A stretch of 64,000 bases of DNA from Clostridia bacterium (GTDB lineage Bacteria; Bacillota; Clostridia; Christensenellales; Aristaeellaceae): NCBI GenBank assembly GCA_017429265.1, contig JAFRPG010000030.1, positions 1 through 64,000 on the forward strand, in the 5' to 3' direction. The notes under the pieces were generated by a model that worked only from the letters and a program-made list of their open reading frames with translations, was not told the DNA's origin and did not search any database. Shown piece after piece: positions 1 through 9,180 of the stretch. The stretch's first letter is position 1. The number at the start of each line of letters is the position of its first letter. Made by a program: the position numbers and the translations under genes.

Positions 1-269
1 CACGGAAAGTTCGGGAAAACCATATGGGAGAGGGTTCGCGCTCTGCGGAGCGCGCCAGGGGCTTTCCGATCGCCCCTGGACCCTTCGGGATCGACTCTTT
101 CTTGTTTGGCATTTTGTAAAGCAATGTTGATAAACGAACCTTACATTGCCAAAGCCTTTCTTAACGGGACGGCCCCGAAGGAGTCCAGAGGGCGATCGGA
201 AAGCCCTCTGGTGCGCCCGCAGGCGCATCCCCTCATCAACGAAGTTTCCCTTACGAAACGTGAAGAGCC
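1..269 (+). repeat. palindromic intergenic repeat, copy A (left end at window edge)
   Basis: Two arms enclose a spacer of about 85 bp. The left arm (37-89) has a 7-bp hairpin with a TGCG loop (CGCGCTC/GAGCGCG) and then CCAGGGG/CCCCTGG closing an 11-nt loop. The right arm (about 172-227) carries the same design in reverse: CCAGAGGG/CCCTCTGG, then TGCGCC/GGCGCA with a CGCA loop. The right outer terminus (248-269) reads, on the minus strand, GGCTCTTCACGTTT and so on, matching the termini of copy D. The left terminus is cut by the window edge. It lies upstream of the GH94 gene and I see no coding potential. Confidence 0.8.
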
Positions 270-310
270 GTTATTTTGCGCGGGAAAAGGAAAATACTTG
301 CGCTTCCCGA

Positions 311-339
311 TTGCCCCCGCCCGCAGGATATGCTACAAT
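311..339 (+). promoter_or_regulatory. promoter of the GH94 gene
   Basis: TTGCCC (311-316), 17-bp spacer, TACAAT (334-339) preceded by TGC, giving an extended -10. It is correctly placed for a leader of about 50 nt before the start at 397. Confidence 0.6.
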
Positions 340-396
340 AGGGCAAGCGGCAGACAGCCGCCATCCGGAAGAATATTGTAAATGGAGGAAACCGCC

Positions 397-2793
397 ATGC
401 AATTCGGTCATTTCGACGAAGCCAGACGCGAGTATGTCATCACCGATCCCCGCACCCCCATGCCCTGGGCCAACTACCTGGGTTCCCCCGCCTACGGCGC
501 CATCGTGACCCAGAACGCCGGCGGCTACTCCTTTGTCAAGTCCGGTGCCGCGGGCCGCATCCTGCGCTACACCTTCAACCAGTTTGACGAGCCCGGCCGC
601 TACATCTACCTGCGCGACGAGAGCGACGGTGACTTCTGGTCCGCCTCCTGGCGCCCGGTGGAGAAGCCCCTCGACGCGTATAGGACGATCACCCGCCACG
701 GCACCAGCTACACCGAGATCGAGTCCGCCTACAGGGGCATCGAGAGCAAGGCGCTCTATTACGTCCCCATGGACGCGACCCACGAGGTCTGGCGCCTGAA
801 GGTGAAGAACACCGGCGACACGCCCCGGAAGATCGGCGTCTTTGCCTACTGCGAGCTGACCACCGAGTCCTTCTACACCCAGGACCTGGTCAACCTCCAG
901 TACACCCAGTTCATCACCACCACCACCTTCAGCCGCGACCACATCATCCAGCACATCAACCAGTTCGTCGGCGTGAATGAGGACGGCGAGAACGGCCGCG
1001 AGCGCTTCTTCGGCCTGGCGGGCGCGCCTGTCGTCAGCTACACCGGCCGCCGCGAGCGCTTCCTCGGCACCCACCGCTTCGACAAGCCCCAGGGCGTGCT
1101 GAACGGGAAGCTCGACGACTCCCTCAACTTCAACGGCAATCCCTGCGGCGCCCTGCACACCGTGCTGGAGCTTGCCCCCGGCGAGGAGAAGACCGTCGCC
1201 TTCCTGCTCGCCCAGAAGGGGGAGAAGGCCGCCCGCGCCCTCCTCGACGCCTACGCGGACACCGACGCCGTCGTCAGCGCCGAGCTCAAGGCCCTGATCG
1301 ACTACTGGCACGGCGAATTGAACAACCTCGCCGTGAAGACCCCCGACGCCGACTTCAACTGCATGGTGAACACCTGGAACGCCTTCCAGTGCTTCACCAC
1401 CTTCGTGTGGAGCCGCGCGGCGTCCCTGATCTACTGCGGCGAGCGCAACGGCTACGGCTACCGCGACACTGTGCAGGACATCCAGGGCATCATCCACCTC
1501 GACCCCGCGATGGCCAAGGAGCGCATCAAGTTCATGCTCTCCGGCCAGGTGCACCACGGCGCGGGCCTGCCGCTGGTGAAGTTCACCCACAACCCCGGCC
1601 ACGAGGACACCCCCGAGCAGGAGAGCTACGTCAAGGCCACCGGTCACCCCAAGTACCGCGCCGACGACGCTATGTGGCTCTTCCCGACCGTGTACAAGTA
1701 TGTGTCGGAGACCGGCGACAAGGCCTTCATGGACGAGGTCATCCCCTTCTGCGACTATGACGAGGGGACGGTCACCGAGCACCTGAAGCGCGCCATCAAC
1801 TTCACGATGCATCACCTGGGCGGCCACGGCATGCCCGCCGGCCTCCACGCCGACTGGAACGACTGCCTGCAGCTGGGCGCCAACGGCGAGACCTCCTTCG
1901 TGGCCTTCCAGTTCTACTATGCGCTGAACCTCCTGGCCGAGCTGATGCCCGACCGCCCGGAGAACGACGAGTACCGCGCCTGGCTGAAGGCGACCGCCGC
2001 CGACCAGCTGGAGAAGATCAACAAGTGGTTCTGGGAGGACGACCGCTTCCTGCGCGGCTACAGCCAGGAGGGCATGGTCATCGGCTCAAAGAAGGACCCC
2101 GAGGCCTCGATGTGGATGAACCCGCAGTGCTGGGCCGTCATCTCCCGCGGCGGCACGGCGGAGCAGAACGAGAAGGCTATGGAGAGCGTCCACCGCGAGC
2201 TGAACACCCCCAACGGCATCGAGCTGATGGCCCCCTGCTACAAGAAGCACTACTTCGAGGGCGCGGCCATGAAGCTGTTCAACCCCACCACCAAGGAGAA
2301 CGGCGGCATCTTCTGCCAGCCCCAGGGCTGGGCGATCCTGGCCGAGAGCCTGCTGGGCCACGGCAACCGGGCCTTTGAGTACTTCAAGGAGTCCTGCCCC
2401 GCCGCGTACAACGACCGCGCCGAGATCCGCGAGGTGGAGCCCTACGTCCACAGCCAGTTCATCGAGGGCCATGAGACGCCCCAGCCCGGCCGCGCGCACG
2501 TGCACTGGCTGACCGGCACCGCCTCCACCGTGATGGTGGGCATGGTGGAGGGCATCCTCGGCCTGCGTCCGACCCCCGACGGGCTGAAGATCGCCCCCGC
2601 GATCCCCGCGGAATGGGACGGCTTCACGATGGACAAGACCTTCCGCGGCAAGCGCCTGCACATCACCGTGGACAACAGCGCGCACCGTGAGGGCTTTGCG
2701 GGCAAGGTGCTGGTGAACGGCACCGAGATCCCCGGCGGCCTGCTGACGGACGACGTCCTCAGCGACGGCTGCGAGGTCACCGTCGTCATGTAA
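397..2793 (+). CDS. GH94 beta-glycoside phosphorylase (cellobiose/chitobiose phosphorylase type)
   Basis: A cytoplasmic enzyme expected to phosphorolyse a beta-linked disaccharide to a sugar 1-phosphate and a free sugar. The 798 residues cover the whole family: the N-terminus MQFGHFDEARREYVITDP, an N-terminal beta-sandwich, an (alpha/alpha)6 barrel, and the catalytic stretch HADWNDCLQLG with acidic residues at about 486 and 489. Segments such as VWSRAASLIYCGERNGYGYRD resemble chitobiose phosphorylases at least as much as cellobiose phosphorylases, so the substrate is left open. The ATG at 397 was chosen because GGAGG lies just upstream; the in-frame ATG at 382 overlaps that ribosome binding site. 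There is no signal peptide. Confidence 0.92.
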   Translation: MQFGHFDEARREYVITDPRTPMPWANYLGSPAYGAIVTQNAGGYSFVKSGAAGRILRYTFNQFDEPGRYIYLRDESDGDFWSASWRPVEKPLDAYRTITRHGTSYTEIESAYRGIESKALYYVPMDATHEVWRLKVKNTGDTPRKIGVFAYCELTTESFYTQDLVNLQYTQFITTTTFSRDHIIQHINQFVGVNEDGENGRERFFGLAGAPVVSYTGRRERFLGTHRFDKPQGVLNGKLDDSLNFNGNPCGALHTVLELAPGEEKTVAFLLAQKGEKAARALLDAYADTDAVVSAELKALIDYWHGELNNLAVKTPDADFNCMVNTWNAFQCFTTFVWSRAASLIYCGERNGYGYRDTVQDIQGIIHLDPAMAKERIKFMLSGQVHHGAGLPLVKFTHNPGHEDTPEQESYVKATGHPKYRADDAMWLFPTVYKYVSETGDKAFMDEVIPFCDYDEGTVTEHLKRAINFTMHHLGGHGMPAGLHADWNDCLQLGANGETSFVAFQFYYALNLLAELMPDRPENDEYRAWLKATAADQLEKINKWFWEDDRFLRGYSQEGMVIGSKKDPEASMWMNPQCWAVISRGGTAEQNEKAMESVHRELNTPNGIELMAPCYKKHYFEGAAMKLFNPTTKENGGIFCQPQGWAILAESLLGHGNRAFEYFKESCPAAYNDRAEIREVEPYVHSQFIEGHETPQPGRAHVHWLTGTASTVMVGMVEGILGLRPTPDGLKIAPAIPAEWDGFTMDKTFRGKRLHITVDNSAHREGFAGKVLVNGTEIPGGLLTDDVLSDGCEVTVVM

Positions 2794-2803
2794 GTGTCAC
2801 ACC

Positions 2804-2834
2804 GGAAGGCTCCCGGCCGCGGGGGCCTTCCTTC
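2804..2834 (+). terminator. weak hairpin terminator after the GH94 gene
   Basis: GGAAGGC (2804-2810) pairs with GCCTTCC (2825-2831), with an inner CCG/CGG pair and a short TTCC tail. The poor T-run means readthrough into the LRR gene 60 bp downstream is likely. Confidence 0.4.
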
Positions 2835-2859
2835 CATTCATCAAAGGAGGCCCGGAACC

Positions 2860-4455
2860 ATGAAAAAGCTGCTCTTTGCCCTGCTCTGCCTGACCCTCTG
2901 CGCCCTGTGTGCCTGCGCCTGCGCGGATGAGGGGACCTTCGGGGATTTCAAGTATTACTATTTCAGCAGCGGCACCGCCTGGATCACCGAATACACGGGC
3001 AGCGGCACGGAAGTCGTTTTCCCGGCGGAGATCAACGGATACAAGGTGGTCTGCCTCAGGACCGATGGATCGAAGAACGGGACGGTGCAGAAGGTCACCA
3101 TCCCCGCGTCTGTCACCACGTTCCATTCGAGTAACCCGTTTGAGAGATACGAAGCCCTGCAGGAGATCGCGGTCGCACCCGACAACGAGACCTTTGCGGC
3201 CGTGGACGGCGTGCTGTTTGAGAAAGCGAAGAAAGCCCTGGTTTCTTATCCGAGAGCCAAGGAAGGCGAGTCCTACGAGATCCGCGAAGGGATCAAAGAG
3301 ATCGGGCGGTATGCGTTTCACGGCAACCTCCATCTGCAACGGGTCGTGATCCCCGGCACCGTCGGCAAGATCGGGCAAGGCGCATTCAATTCCTGCAAGG
3401 CGCTGACGGAAACCGTCATCGGGGACGGTGTCACCTTGATCGACGCCCGGGCGTTTTCCAACTGCGACGCATTGACGGCGGTCACGATCCCCGGCAGCGT
3501 GACGAAAATCGAAGACGCGGCTTTTTCCGATTGCGGCGCGCTGACGGAAGTCACGATCCCCGGCAGTGTGGAGACTGTCGGCGCTTATGCCTTCGACCTC
3601 TGCGACGGACTGAAGCGTGTTGCCTTCGGGGAAGGTGTGAAGGAGATCGGAAAGAACGCATTCTACTGCTGCAACAGCTTGACCGACGTCTCACTTCCCG
3701 GCAGCCTTGCTACGATCGGAGACGAGGCGTTTGGCAGCTGCTTAAGCCTCACGGAGATCGCGATCCCGGACAACGTGACTCTCGGGAACGGTGCTTTCAG
3801 TGGCTGCGAAAAGCTTTTGACGGTCACGGTGTCGGATGCCAATCCCTTCCTTTCTGTCCGGGACGGCGTCCTGTTCAGCAAGGACGGCACGACCCTGGTC
3901 CTTTATCCGCGCGCCAGAGAGGCCGAATCGTACGAGATCCCGGCGGGCATCACCCGCATTGCGCCTTACGCATTCAACATTAGCGTTCTTGTACATATCA
4001 CCATACCTGACACGGTGCAGGAGATCTGCAAATCTGCGTTCCTGGAATGCCGTAAGCTGTCCGAAATCGTGATCCCGGACTCGGTCACGGTCATCGGACC
4101 GGATGCGTTCCGCTACTGCCTGCACATGGAAAGCCTGACCCTGCCGGCAAACCTCGCGGTCATTGACGAGTTTGCTTTTTTCCAGTGCGAGAGTCTGACG
4201 AGCGTGGTCATCCCCGACGGTGTGACGACCATCGGGAATCAGGCCTTCAGCTGCTGCCATGGCATGCAGGAGATCACGGTGCCGGAGAGCGTCGAAGACA
4301 TCCACAAACTGGCCTTTGACCGCTGCGAAAACCTCACCGTCCTAGTCCGGGCAGGCTCCTACGCAGAAGCCCGCTGCACGGAGCTGGAAATCCCGGTGAA
4401 GGTCCTGGCCGAAGAGACCGGGGAAGCGGATCCCTGGGCATGGCTGGACGAATAA
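2860..4455 (+). CDS. secreted BspA-like leucine-rich-repeat protein, tandem copy 1
   Basis: A 531-residue protein with a signal peptide (MKKLLFALLCLTLCALCACA) followed by many LRR_5/BspA-type repeats of the form ITIPxSVxxIGxxAFxxCxxL. These are broken by islands such as FLSVRDGVLFSKDGTT, which are normal in this family. It is probably exported and binds other surfaces or polymers, but no function can be read from the sequence. It ends ADPWAWLDE. No sortase motif or SLH domain is seen. The start was set at the ATG preceded by AAAGGAGG; the frame is open further upstream. The first 265 bp or so of the gene are nearly identical to those of the next gene. Confidence 0.9.
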   Translation: MKKLLFALLCLTLCALCACACADEGTFGDFKYYYFSSGTAWITEYTGSGTEVVFPAEINGYKVVCLRTDGSKNGTVQKVTIPASVTTFHSSNPFERYEALQEIAVAPDNETFAAVDGVLFEKAKKALVSYPRAKEGESYEIREGIKEIGRYAFHGNLHLQRVVIPGTVGKIGQGAFNSCKALTETVIGDGVTLIDARAFSNCDALTAVTIPGSVTKIEDAAFSDCGALTEVTIPGSVETVGAYAFDLCDGLKRVAFGEGVKEIGKNAFYCCNSLTDVSLPGSLATIGDEAFGSCLSLTEIAIPDNVTLGNGAFSGCEKLLTVTVSDANPFLSVRDGVLFSKDGTTLVLYPRAREAESYEIPAGITRIAPYAFNISVLVHITIPDTVQEICKSAFLECRKLSEIVIPDSVTVIGPDAFRYCLHMESLTLPANLAVIDEFAFFQCESLTSVVIPDGVTTIGNQAFSCCHGMQEITVPESVEDIHKLAFDRCENLTVLVRAGSYAEARCTELEIPVKVLAEETGEADPWAWLDE

Positions 4456-4503
4456 ATGCGCCGCGGAACTGCACCGAATCATCGCCACAGGAGGCCCGGA
4501 ACC

Positions 4504-6222
4504 ATGAAAAAGCTGCTTTTTGCCCTGCTCTGCCTGACCCTCTGCGCCCTGTGCGCCTGCGCCTGCGCGGATGAGGGGACCTTCGGGGATTTCAAGTATT
4601 CCTATTTCAGCAGCGGCACCGCCTGGATCACCGAATACACGGGCAGCGGCACGGAAGTCGTTTTCCCGGCGGAGATCAACGGATACAAGGTGGTCTGCCT
4701 CAGGACCGATGGGTCGAAGAACGGGACGGTGCAGAAGGTCACCATCCCCGCTTCCGTCGAGACCTTCTATACCAACAATCCGTTCAAGGGATATGAAGCG
4801 CTGAAGGAGATCGCCGTCGCGTCCGACAACCCGGTCTACGGCACCATGGACGGCGTGCTGATCGAGAAAACGGCGAAAGCCGTGATCTGCTATCCGAGAG
4901 CCAGGGAGGCCGATACCTACGAGGTCCCCTCGGGGATCAGGGCGATCGGGCAGGACGCGTTCAGCGGAAGCAAGCGCCTGAAAAAGGTCGTCATCGCCGA
5001 TACGGTGGAGGTCATGGGAGACTTTACCTTCTCCTCCTGCAAAGCCCTGAAGGAGGTTCATATCGGCGGCGGCCTCAGGGAGATCCCGTACCGGGCTTTC
5101 ATCATGTGCTCCGCTCTGGAGAGGGTGTTCCTGCCGGACAGCGTGACAAAGATCGGAGACCTGGCGTTCGAGGACTGTGACGCGCTGAGGGAGGTCACGA
5201 TCCCGGGCAGCGTGAAGAGCATCGGCAAATCCGCTTTCTCCGGCTGCGACAACCTGACCGTCGTGAACCTGTCGGAAGGCCTCATCGGGATCGGGGAGCA
5301 CGCGTTTTACAACTGCGGGAACCTGACCACGGCGCCGCTCCCGAACAGCGTCACCGGGCTGGGAAAAGAGGCGTTCGGCAACTGCGAAAGCCTCACGGAG
5401 ATCACGATCCCCGACGGGATCCGGTCCCTCGGCCTCGGCGTGTACAGCGGCTGCCAAAAGATCCGGGCCGTCACGGTCTCGGATACCCATCCCACCCTGT
5501 CCGTGCGGGACGGCGTCCTGTTCCTCAAGGACGGCACGACCCTGATCTACTATCCGGCCGCCAGGAGAGGCGGAGCGTACGACATCCCGGAGGGCGTGAC
5601 CCGCATCGCCGGCGGGGCATTCAGCAAGAGCGGCCTGTCGCGCATCACCATTCCCGACACGGTGAAGACGATCGACGAAAAGGCCTTCTACGAATGCCGC
5701 CGGCTGTCCCGGATCAAGATCCCGGATTCGGTCAAGACCATCGGAGCCCAGGCCTTCCGCTACTGCCTGAGCATGGAGAGGCTGACCCTGCCGGCAGGGC
5801 TGAAGGTCATTGACGAGTTCACTTTCTTCCAGTGCGAAAGCCTGACGAAGGTGGAGATCCCCGACGGCGTCACGACCATCGGGAACCAGGCCTTCAGCTG
5901 CTGCCACGCCCTGAAGGAAATCACGCTGCCGGCCAGCGTCACATCGCTCAACACCCTGACCTTCGACCGCTGCGAAAACCTGACGAACGTCATCGTCATC
6001 CGCGATTCCTATGCTGAGTCGTTCTGCAGGGAGATGAATCTGCCGATGACGGTCCTGGATCAAAAGCCGGAAGAGACGGCGAAACCGGCCCCGACCGAGG
6101 CGCCCGCGGAGGAGCCTGCCCCGGCCCCGGCCGACGAACCCGCGAAGACGGAGGATCCCCTGTCATGGCTCCATGACGATCCGACCCCGACGGAAGATCC
6201 CCTGTCGTGGCTGGAAGACTGA
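4504..6222 (+). CDS. secreted BspA-like leucine-rich-repeat protein, tandem copy 2
   Basis: A 572-residue paralogue of the preceding gene, 48 bp downstream, with the same ribosome binding site, signal peptide and first 85 or so residues. The two then diverge while keeping the LRR_5 pattern. The C-terminus differs: a Pro/Glu/Ala-rich linker from about residue 523 leads to two copies of a TEDPLSWL motif, related to the DPWAWL end of copy 1. There is no membrane anchor. The two genes probably share a transcript. The near identity of only the 5' parts suggests recent gene conversion or recombination. Confidence 0.9.
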   Translation: MKKLLFALLCLTLCALCACACADEGTFGDFKYSYFSSGTAWITEYTGSGTEVVFPAEINGYKVVCLRTDGSKNGTVQKVTIPASVETFYTNNPFKGYEALKEIAVASDNPVYGTMDGVLIEKTAKAVICYPRAREADTYEVPSGIRAIGQDAFSGSKRLKKVVIADTVEVMGDFTFSSCKALKEVHIGGGLREIPYRAFIMCSALERVFLPDSVTKIGDLAFEDCDALREVTIPGSVKSIGKSAFSGCDNLTVVNLSEGLIGIGEHAFYNCGNLTTAPLPNSVTGLGKEAFGNCESLTEITIPDGIRSLGLGVYSGCQKIRAVTVSDTHPTLSVRDGVLFLKDGTTLIYYPAARRGGAYDIPEGVTRIAGGAFSKSGLSRITIPDTVKTIDEKAFYECRRLSRIKIPDSVKTIGAQAFRYCLSMERLTLPAGLKVIDEFTFFQCESLTKVEIPDGVTTIGNQAFSCCHALKEITLPASVTSLNTLTFDRCENLTNVIVIRDSYAESFCREMNLPMTVLDQKPEETAKPAPTEAPAEEPAPAPADEPAKTEDPLSWLHDDPTPTEDPLSWLED

Positions 6223-6263
6223 TGCGGAGCTCAGTTCAGCATTCGAAAACTCAATGAAGGGAT

Positions 6264-6394
6264 TCCGTGCTCTGCGGAGCACGGCCAGGGGCTTTCCGAT
6301 CGCCCCTGGACCCTTCGGGATCATGTCTTCCTGGTTTGACGTTGGGTAAAGTATCGTTGAGAAAAGAACCTTTCAAGTCCCAAGACTGTCTTCA
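6264..6394 (+). repeat. palindromic repeat, copy B1 (truncated, left arm only)
   Basis: It contains the left-arm hairpins CCGTGCTC-tgcg-GAGCACGG (6265-6284) and CCAGGGG/CCCCTGG, then about 75 bp of spacer, and stops where copy B2 begins. The first stem differs from the other copies at paired positions (GTGCTC/GAGCAC against GCGCTC/GAGCGC), so pairing is kept. The right arm is missing. Confidence 0.7.
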
Positions 6395-6724
6395 GGCTCT
6401 TCACAGAAAGTAGTGGAAAAAGCATCTGAGAGAGTTCGCGCTCTGCGGAGCGCGCCAGGGGCTTTCCGATCGCCTCTGGACCCTTCGGGCCGCATCTTCC
6501 TGTTTATGATCGGGCAAGGTTGAGAACAAGTTTCACAACTCCATAAAAATCTGACAAACCTCAAGACTATCATGAATGGGACGGCGCCGAAGGAGTCCAG
6601 AGGATTCGGAGCGCCCGGAAAACTGTCCGGTGGACAGTTTTCAGCGGAGAATGGGCGGCAGCCCCGGACCGATCGGAAAGCCCTCTGGTGCGCCCGCAGG
6701 CGCAATCCCCAAAAGAGAAGAACC
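6395..6724 (+). repeat. palindromic repeat, copy B2 (with nested hairpin insert)
   Basis: It begins with the terminus GGCTCTTCACAG (6395) and ends with GAGAAGAACC (6724), an imperfect inverted pair. The left arm is at about 6436-6490 and the right arm at about 6577-6705. The right-arm loop is enlarged by about 75 bp containing AAAACTGTCC-ggt-GGACAGTTTT. The right end directly abuts the U-tract side of the RNase J terminator. Confidence 0.75.
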
Positions 6725-6727
6725 ACG

Positions 6728-6759
6728 AAAACGGGGCGGCCTGCAAATATGGCCGCCCC
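6728..6759 (-). terminator. terminator of the RNase J gene
   Basis: On the minus strand GGGGCGGCC, a 9-nt loop, GGCCGCCCC, then GTTTT. A second GC-rich hairpin (6779-6798, followed by CTTTT on the plus strand) lies between this and the gene and could stop plus-strand transcripts from the LRR pair. Confidence 0.8.
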
Positions 6760-6815
6760 GCGATGGGCAGATCAGCGTGCCCCCGGGCTTCCGGGGGCCT
6801 TTTCGTATGCCGGGA

Positions 6816-8480
6816 TCACACATCCAGGATGATCGGCAGGACCATCGGGTTGCGCTTGATCTTCTCAAAGATGAAGCGGTGCACCTCGTCCTTGATGCGG
6901 TTCTTGAGATCCGGCCAGTTGTCGCCGTTCAGGTCGCTGGCGGAGAGGATCTCGCGGACCAGCTCCCTCGTGTTGTCGATGATGTCCTCGTTCTCGCGGA
7001 CATAGATGAAGCCGCGGCTGATGATGTCGGGGCCGCTGACAAGCCGGGCCTCGTCGCGGTCGATGGCCATCACGGTGATGATCAGGCCGTCCTCCGAGAG
7101 GTGCTTGCGGTCGCGGAGGACCACATTGCCCACGTCACCGACACCGAGGCCGTCCACCAGGACCGTGCCGCTGGGCACCACCTCGCCGAGGGCGAGGGTG
7201 TCCGCGTTCATCTCGATCACCTGGCCGATCTCAGGCAGGACGATGTTGTGCCGGTCCATGCCCATGGACTCCGCCAGTTCCGCGTGCTGCCAGAGCATGC
7301 GGTACTCGCCGTGGATGGGGATGAAGTACTTCGGCCTGACCAGGGCGTGCATCAGCTTGAGCTCTTCCTGGCAGGCGTGACCGGAGACGTGCACCTGATC
7401 CATGGCGGAGTAGACGACCTGCGCGCCGCAGCGGTAGAGCTGGTTGATGACCCGGCTGATGAACTTCTCGTTGCCGGGGATCGGGGTCGCGGAGATGATG
7501 ACCGTGTCGGTGGGGCGGATCTGGAGCTTGCGGTGTTCGGCGTAGGCCATGCGGGTCAGGCCGGCCATGGGCTCGCCCTGGGAGCCGGTGGTCATCACGA
7601 GGATGTTGCTGTCCGGGAAGCGGTCGAGGTCATCCTGGTCGATCAGCCATCCCTCGGGGATGCGCAGCTCGCCGATCTCCATCGCGACATGGCTCACGTT
7701 CACCATGCTCCGCCCGATGAAGCAGACCCGGCGCCCGAAGCGGATGCCGTTGTCGATGACCATCTGCATGCGGTGGATGTTGGAGGCGAACATGGCCACG
7801 ATCACGCGGCCCGCGGCCTCCTCGAAGCACTTCTCGAAGGTCTGGCCCACCTTGAGCTCGCTCATGGTGTGGCCGGGGCGCTCCACGTTGGTGGACTCGC
7901 ACATCAGGGCCATCACGCCCTGCTCGCCGAGGCCGGCGAGGGTCTGCAGGTCGATGATCTCGCCGTCGATGGGCGTGTAGTCCACCTTGAAGTCGCCGGA
8001 GAAGAGCACGGTGCCCGCCGGACAGGTCAGCGCGATGGCGCAGGCGCCGGCGATGGAGTGGCTCACATGGATGAACTTGGCCGTGAACTTGCCCAGCCTC
8101 ACCTCGTCGCGGGGACTGACGACATTCATGGGGATGCCGGCGATGCGGTGCTCCTTGAGCTTCAGCTCCACGAGAGCCAGCGTCAGCTTGGTGCCGTAGA
8201 GCGGGGCGGGGACCTGGCGGAGGATGTAGGGCGTCGCGCCGATGTGGTCCTCGTGGCCGTGGGTGAGCAGGTAGCCGCGGACGTTCTTCCGCTTGCTGAC
8301 CAGGTAGCTCACATCCGGGATCACCAGGTCGACGCCGAGCATATCCTCCTTGGGGAAGATGCTGCCGCAGTCGATGACGACGATATCGTCCTCGTACTCG
8401 AAGACATACATGTTCTTGCCGATCTCATCCACGCCGCCGAGCGCCATGACGCGCAGTCTGGATGCGGTGTTTTCTTTCAC
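6816..8480 (-). CDS. rnj: ribonuclease J
   Basis: A 554-residue metallo-beta-lactamase/beta-CASP ribonuclease for 5'-to-3' decay and processing of RNA in the cytoplasm. The zinc motif HGHEDHIG is at 74-81, the beta-CASP region follows, and the C-terminal part contains IHGEYRML. Length and N-terminus (RVMALGGVDEIGKNMYVFEY) fit the family. It starts with GTG at 8480 behind GAGGAGG; the frame offers no better start. Only one RNase J is in this window, so J1 and J2 cannot be told apart. Confidence 0.95.
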   Translation of the reverse strand: MKENTASRLRVMALGGVDEIGKNMYVFEYEDDIVVIDCGSIFPKEDMLGVDLVIPDVSYLVSKRKNVRGYLLTHGHEDHIGATPYILRQVPAPLYGTKLTLALVELKLKEHRIAGIPMNVVSPRDEVRLGKFTAKFIHVSHSIAGACAIALTCPAGTVLFSGDFKVDYTPIDGEIIDLQTLAGLGEQGVMALMCESTNVERPGHTMSELKVGQTFEKCFEEAAGRVIVAMFASNIHRMQMVIDNGIRFGRRVCFIGRSMVNVSHVAMEIGELRIPEGWLIDQDDLDRFPDSNILVMTTGSQGEPMAGLTRMAYAEHRKLQIRPTDTVIISATPIPGNEKFISRVINQLYRCGAQVVYSAMDQVHVSGHACQEELKLMHALVRPKYFIPIHGEYRMLWQHAELAESMGMDRHNIVLPEIGQVIEMNADTLALGEVVPSGTVLVDGLGVGDVGNVVLRDRKHLSEDGLIITVMAIDRDEARLVSGPDIISRGFIYVRENEDIIDNTRELVREILSASDLNGDNWPDLKNRIKDEVHRFIFEKIKRNPMVLPIILDV

Positions 8481-8584
8481 TTGGGGCCTCCTCTCACAGG
8501 GTCATGCAAATGTCATGTGCGCCGGGGAAGGGAACCGCCGGCGGCTTCCCGTCATCAAGTTTATTCACAGTTATACCTGATTGA

Positions 8585-8613
8585 ATATTATCAGAAAAAC
8601 AGAAAAAAAGCAA
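8585..8613 (-). promoter_or_regulatory. probable promoter of the RNase J gene
   Basis: On the minus strand TTGCTT, 17 bp, TAATAT, in an AT-rich patch that stands out from the GC-rich surroundings. It implies a leader of about 100 nt. The region from 8614 to 8761 has two small palindromes (for example CCCGAAAACGTTCGGG at 8726-8741) and no gene that I can support. Confidence 0.5.
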
Positions 8614-8761
8614 TGCCTGAATCGTGCCGAATCGGCACTATGTGAAAATTTTTTGGCTGACCGCTCTCCGCTGCGGAGCCTCCCAGCCGCATGGCGGGAA
8701 ACACCCGCCCCGGAAGACGTCTGCGCCCGAAAACGTTCGGGAATCCGGAACGCGGAATTCT

Positions 8762-9120
8762 GTCTTTCACGGAAAGTTCGGGAAATCTTATGATGCCGCT
8801 CCAGAGTGAAACAAAAGGGTTTCGCGCTCTGCGGAGCGCGTCAGGGGCTTTCCGATCGCCCCTGGACCCTTCGGAATCGACTCTTTCTTGTTTGGCATTT
8901 TGCAAAGCAATGTTGATAAACGAACCTTACATTGTCAAAGCCTTTCTTAACGGGACGGCGCCGAAGGAGTCCAGAGGATTCGGAGCGCCCGGAAAACTGT
9001 CCGGGGGACAGTTTTCAGCGGAGAATGGGCGGCAGCCCCGGACCGATCGGAAAGCCCTCTGGTGCGCCCGCAGGCGCATTCCCTTATCAATGAATCTTTT
9101 TCAATTGAACTTGAAGAACC
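8762..9120 (+). repeat. palindromic repeat, copy C (with nested hairpin insert)
   Basis: Left terminus GTCTTTCACGGAAAG, left arm at about 8822-8877, spacer nearly identical to copy A (both contain GCAATGTTGATAAACGAACC), and a right arm enlarged by the same 75-bp insert as B2 (AAAACTGTCC-ggg-GGACAGTTTT). The right terminus TTGAAGAACC ends at 9120, flush with the recA terminator. Confidence 0.8.
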
Positions 9121-9121
9121 G

Positions 9122-9151
9122 AAAAACCCCGCCTGTCGGATGCGGGCGGGG
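9122..9151 (-). terminator. terminator of recA
   Basis: On the minus strand CCCCGCC, an 11-nt loop, GGCGGGG, then TTTTTC. It starts 30 bp after the recA stop codon. Confidence 0.85.
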
Positions 9152-9180
9152 ATGGGTGCGTCTTCTCAGGCCCGGGAGAC

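Noticed and set aside
106..508. Small frames in the repeat copies with translations such as ALWCARRRI
   Set aside because: They come from the hairpin arms of the repeat and recur in every copy in different frames; no ribosome binding sites or conserved ends.
271..1848. Antisense open frame of 525 codons over the GH94 gene
   Set aside because: Shadow frame; the GH94 protein on the plus strand is complete and recognisable.
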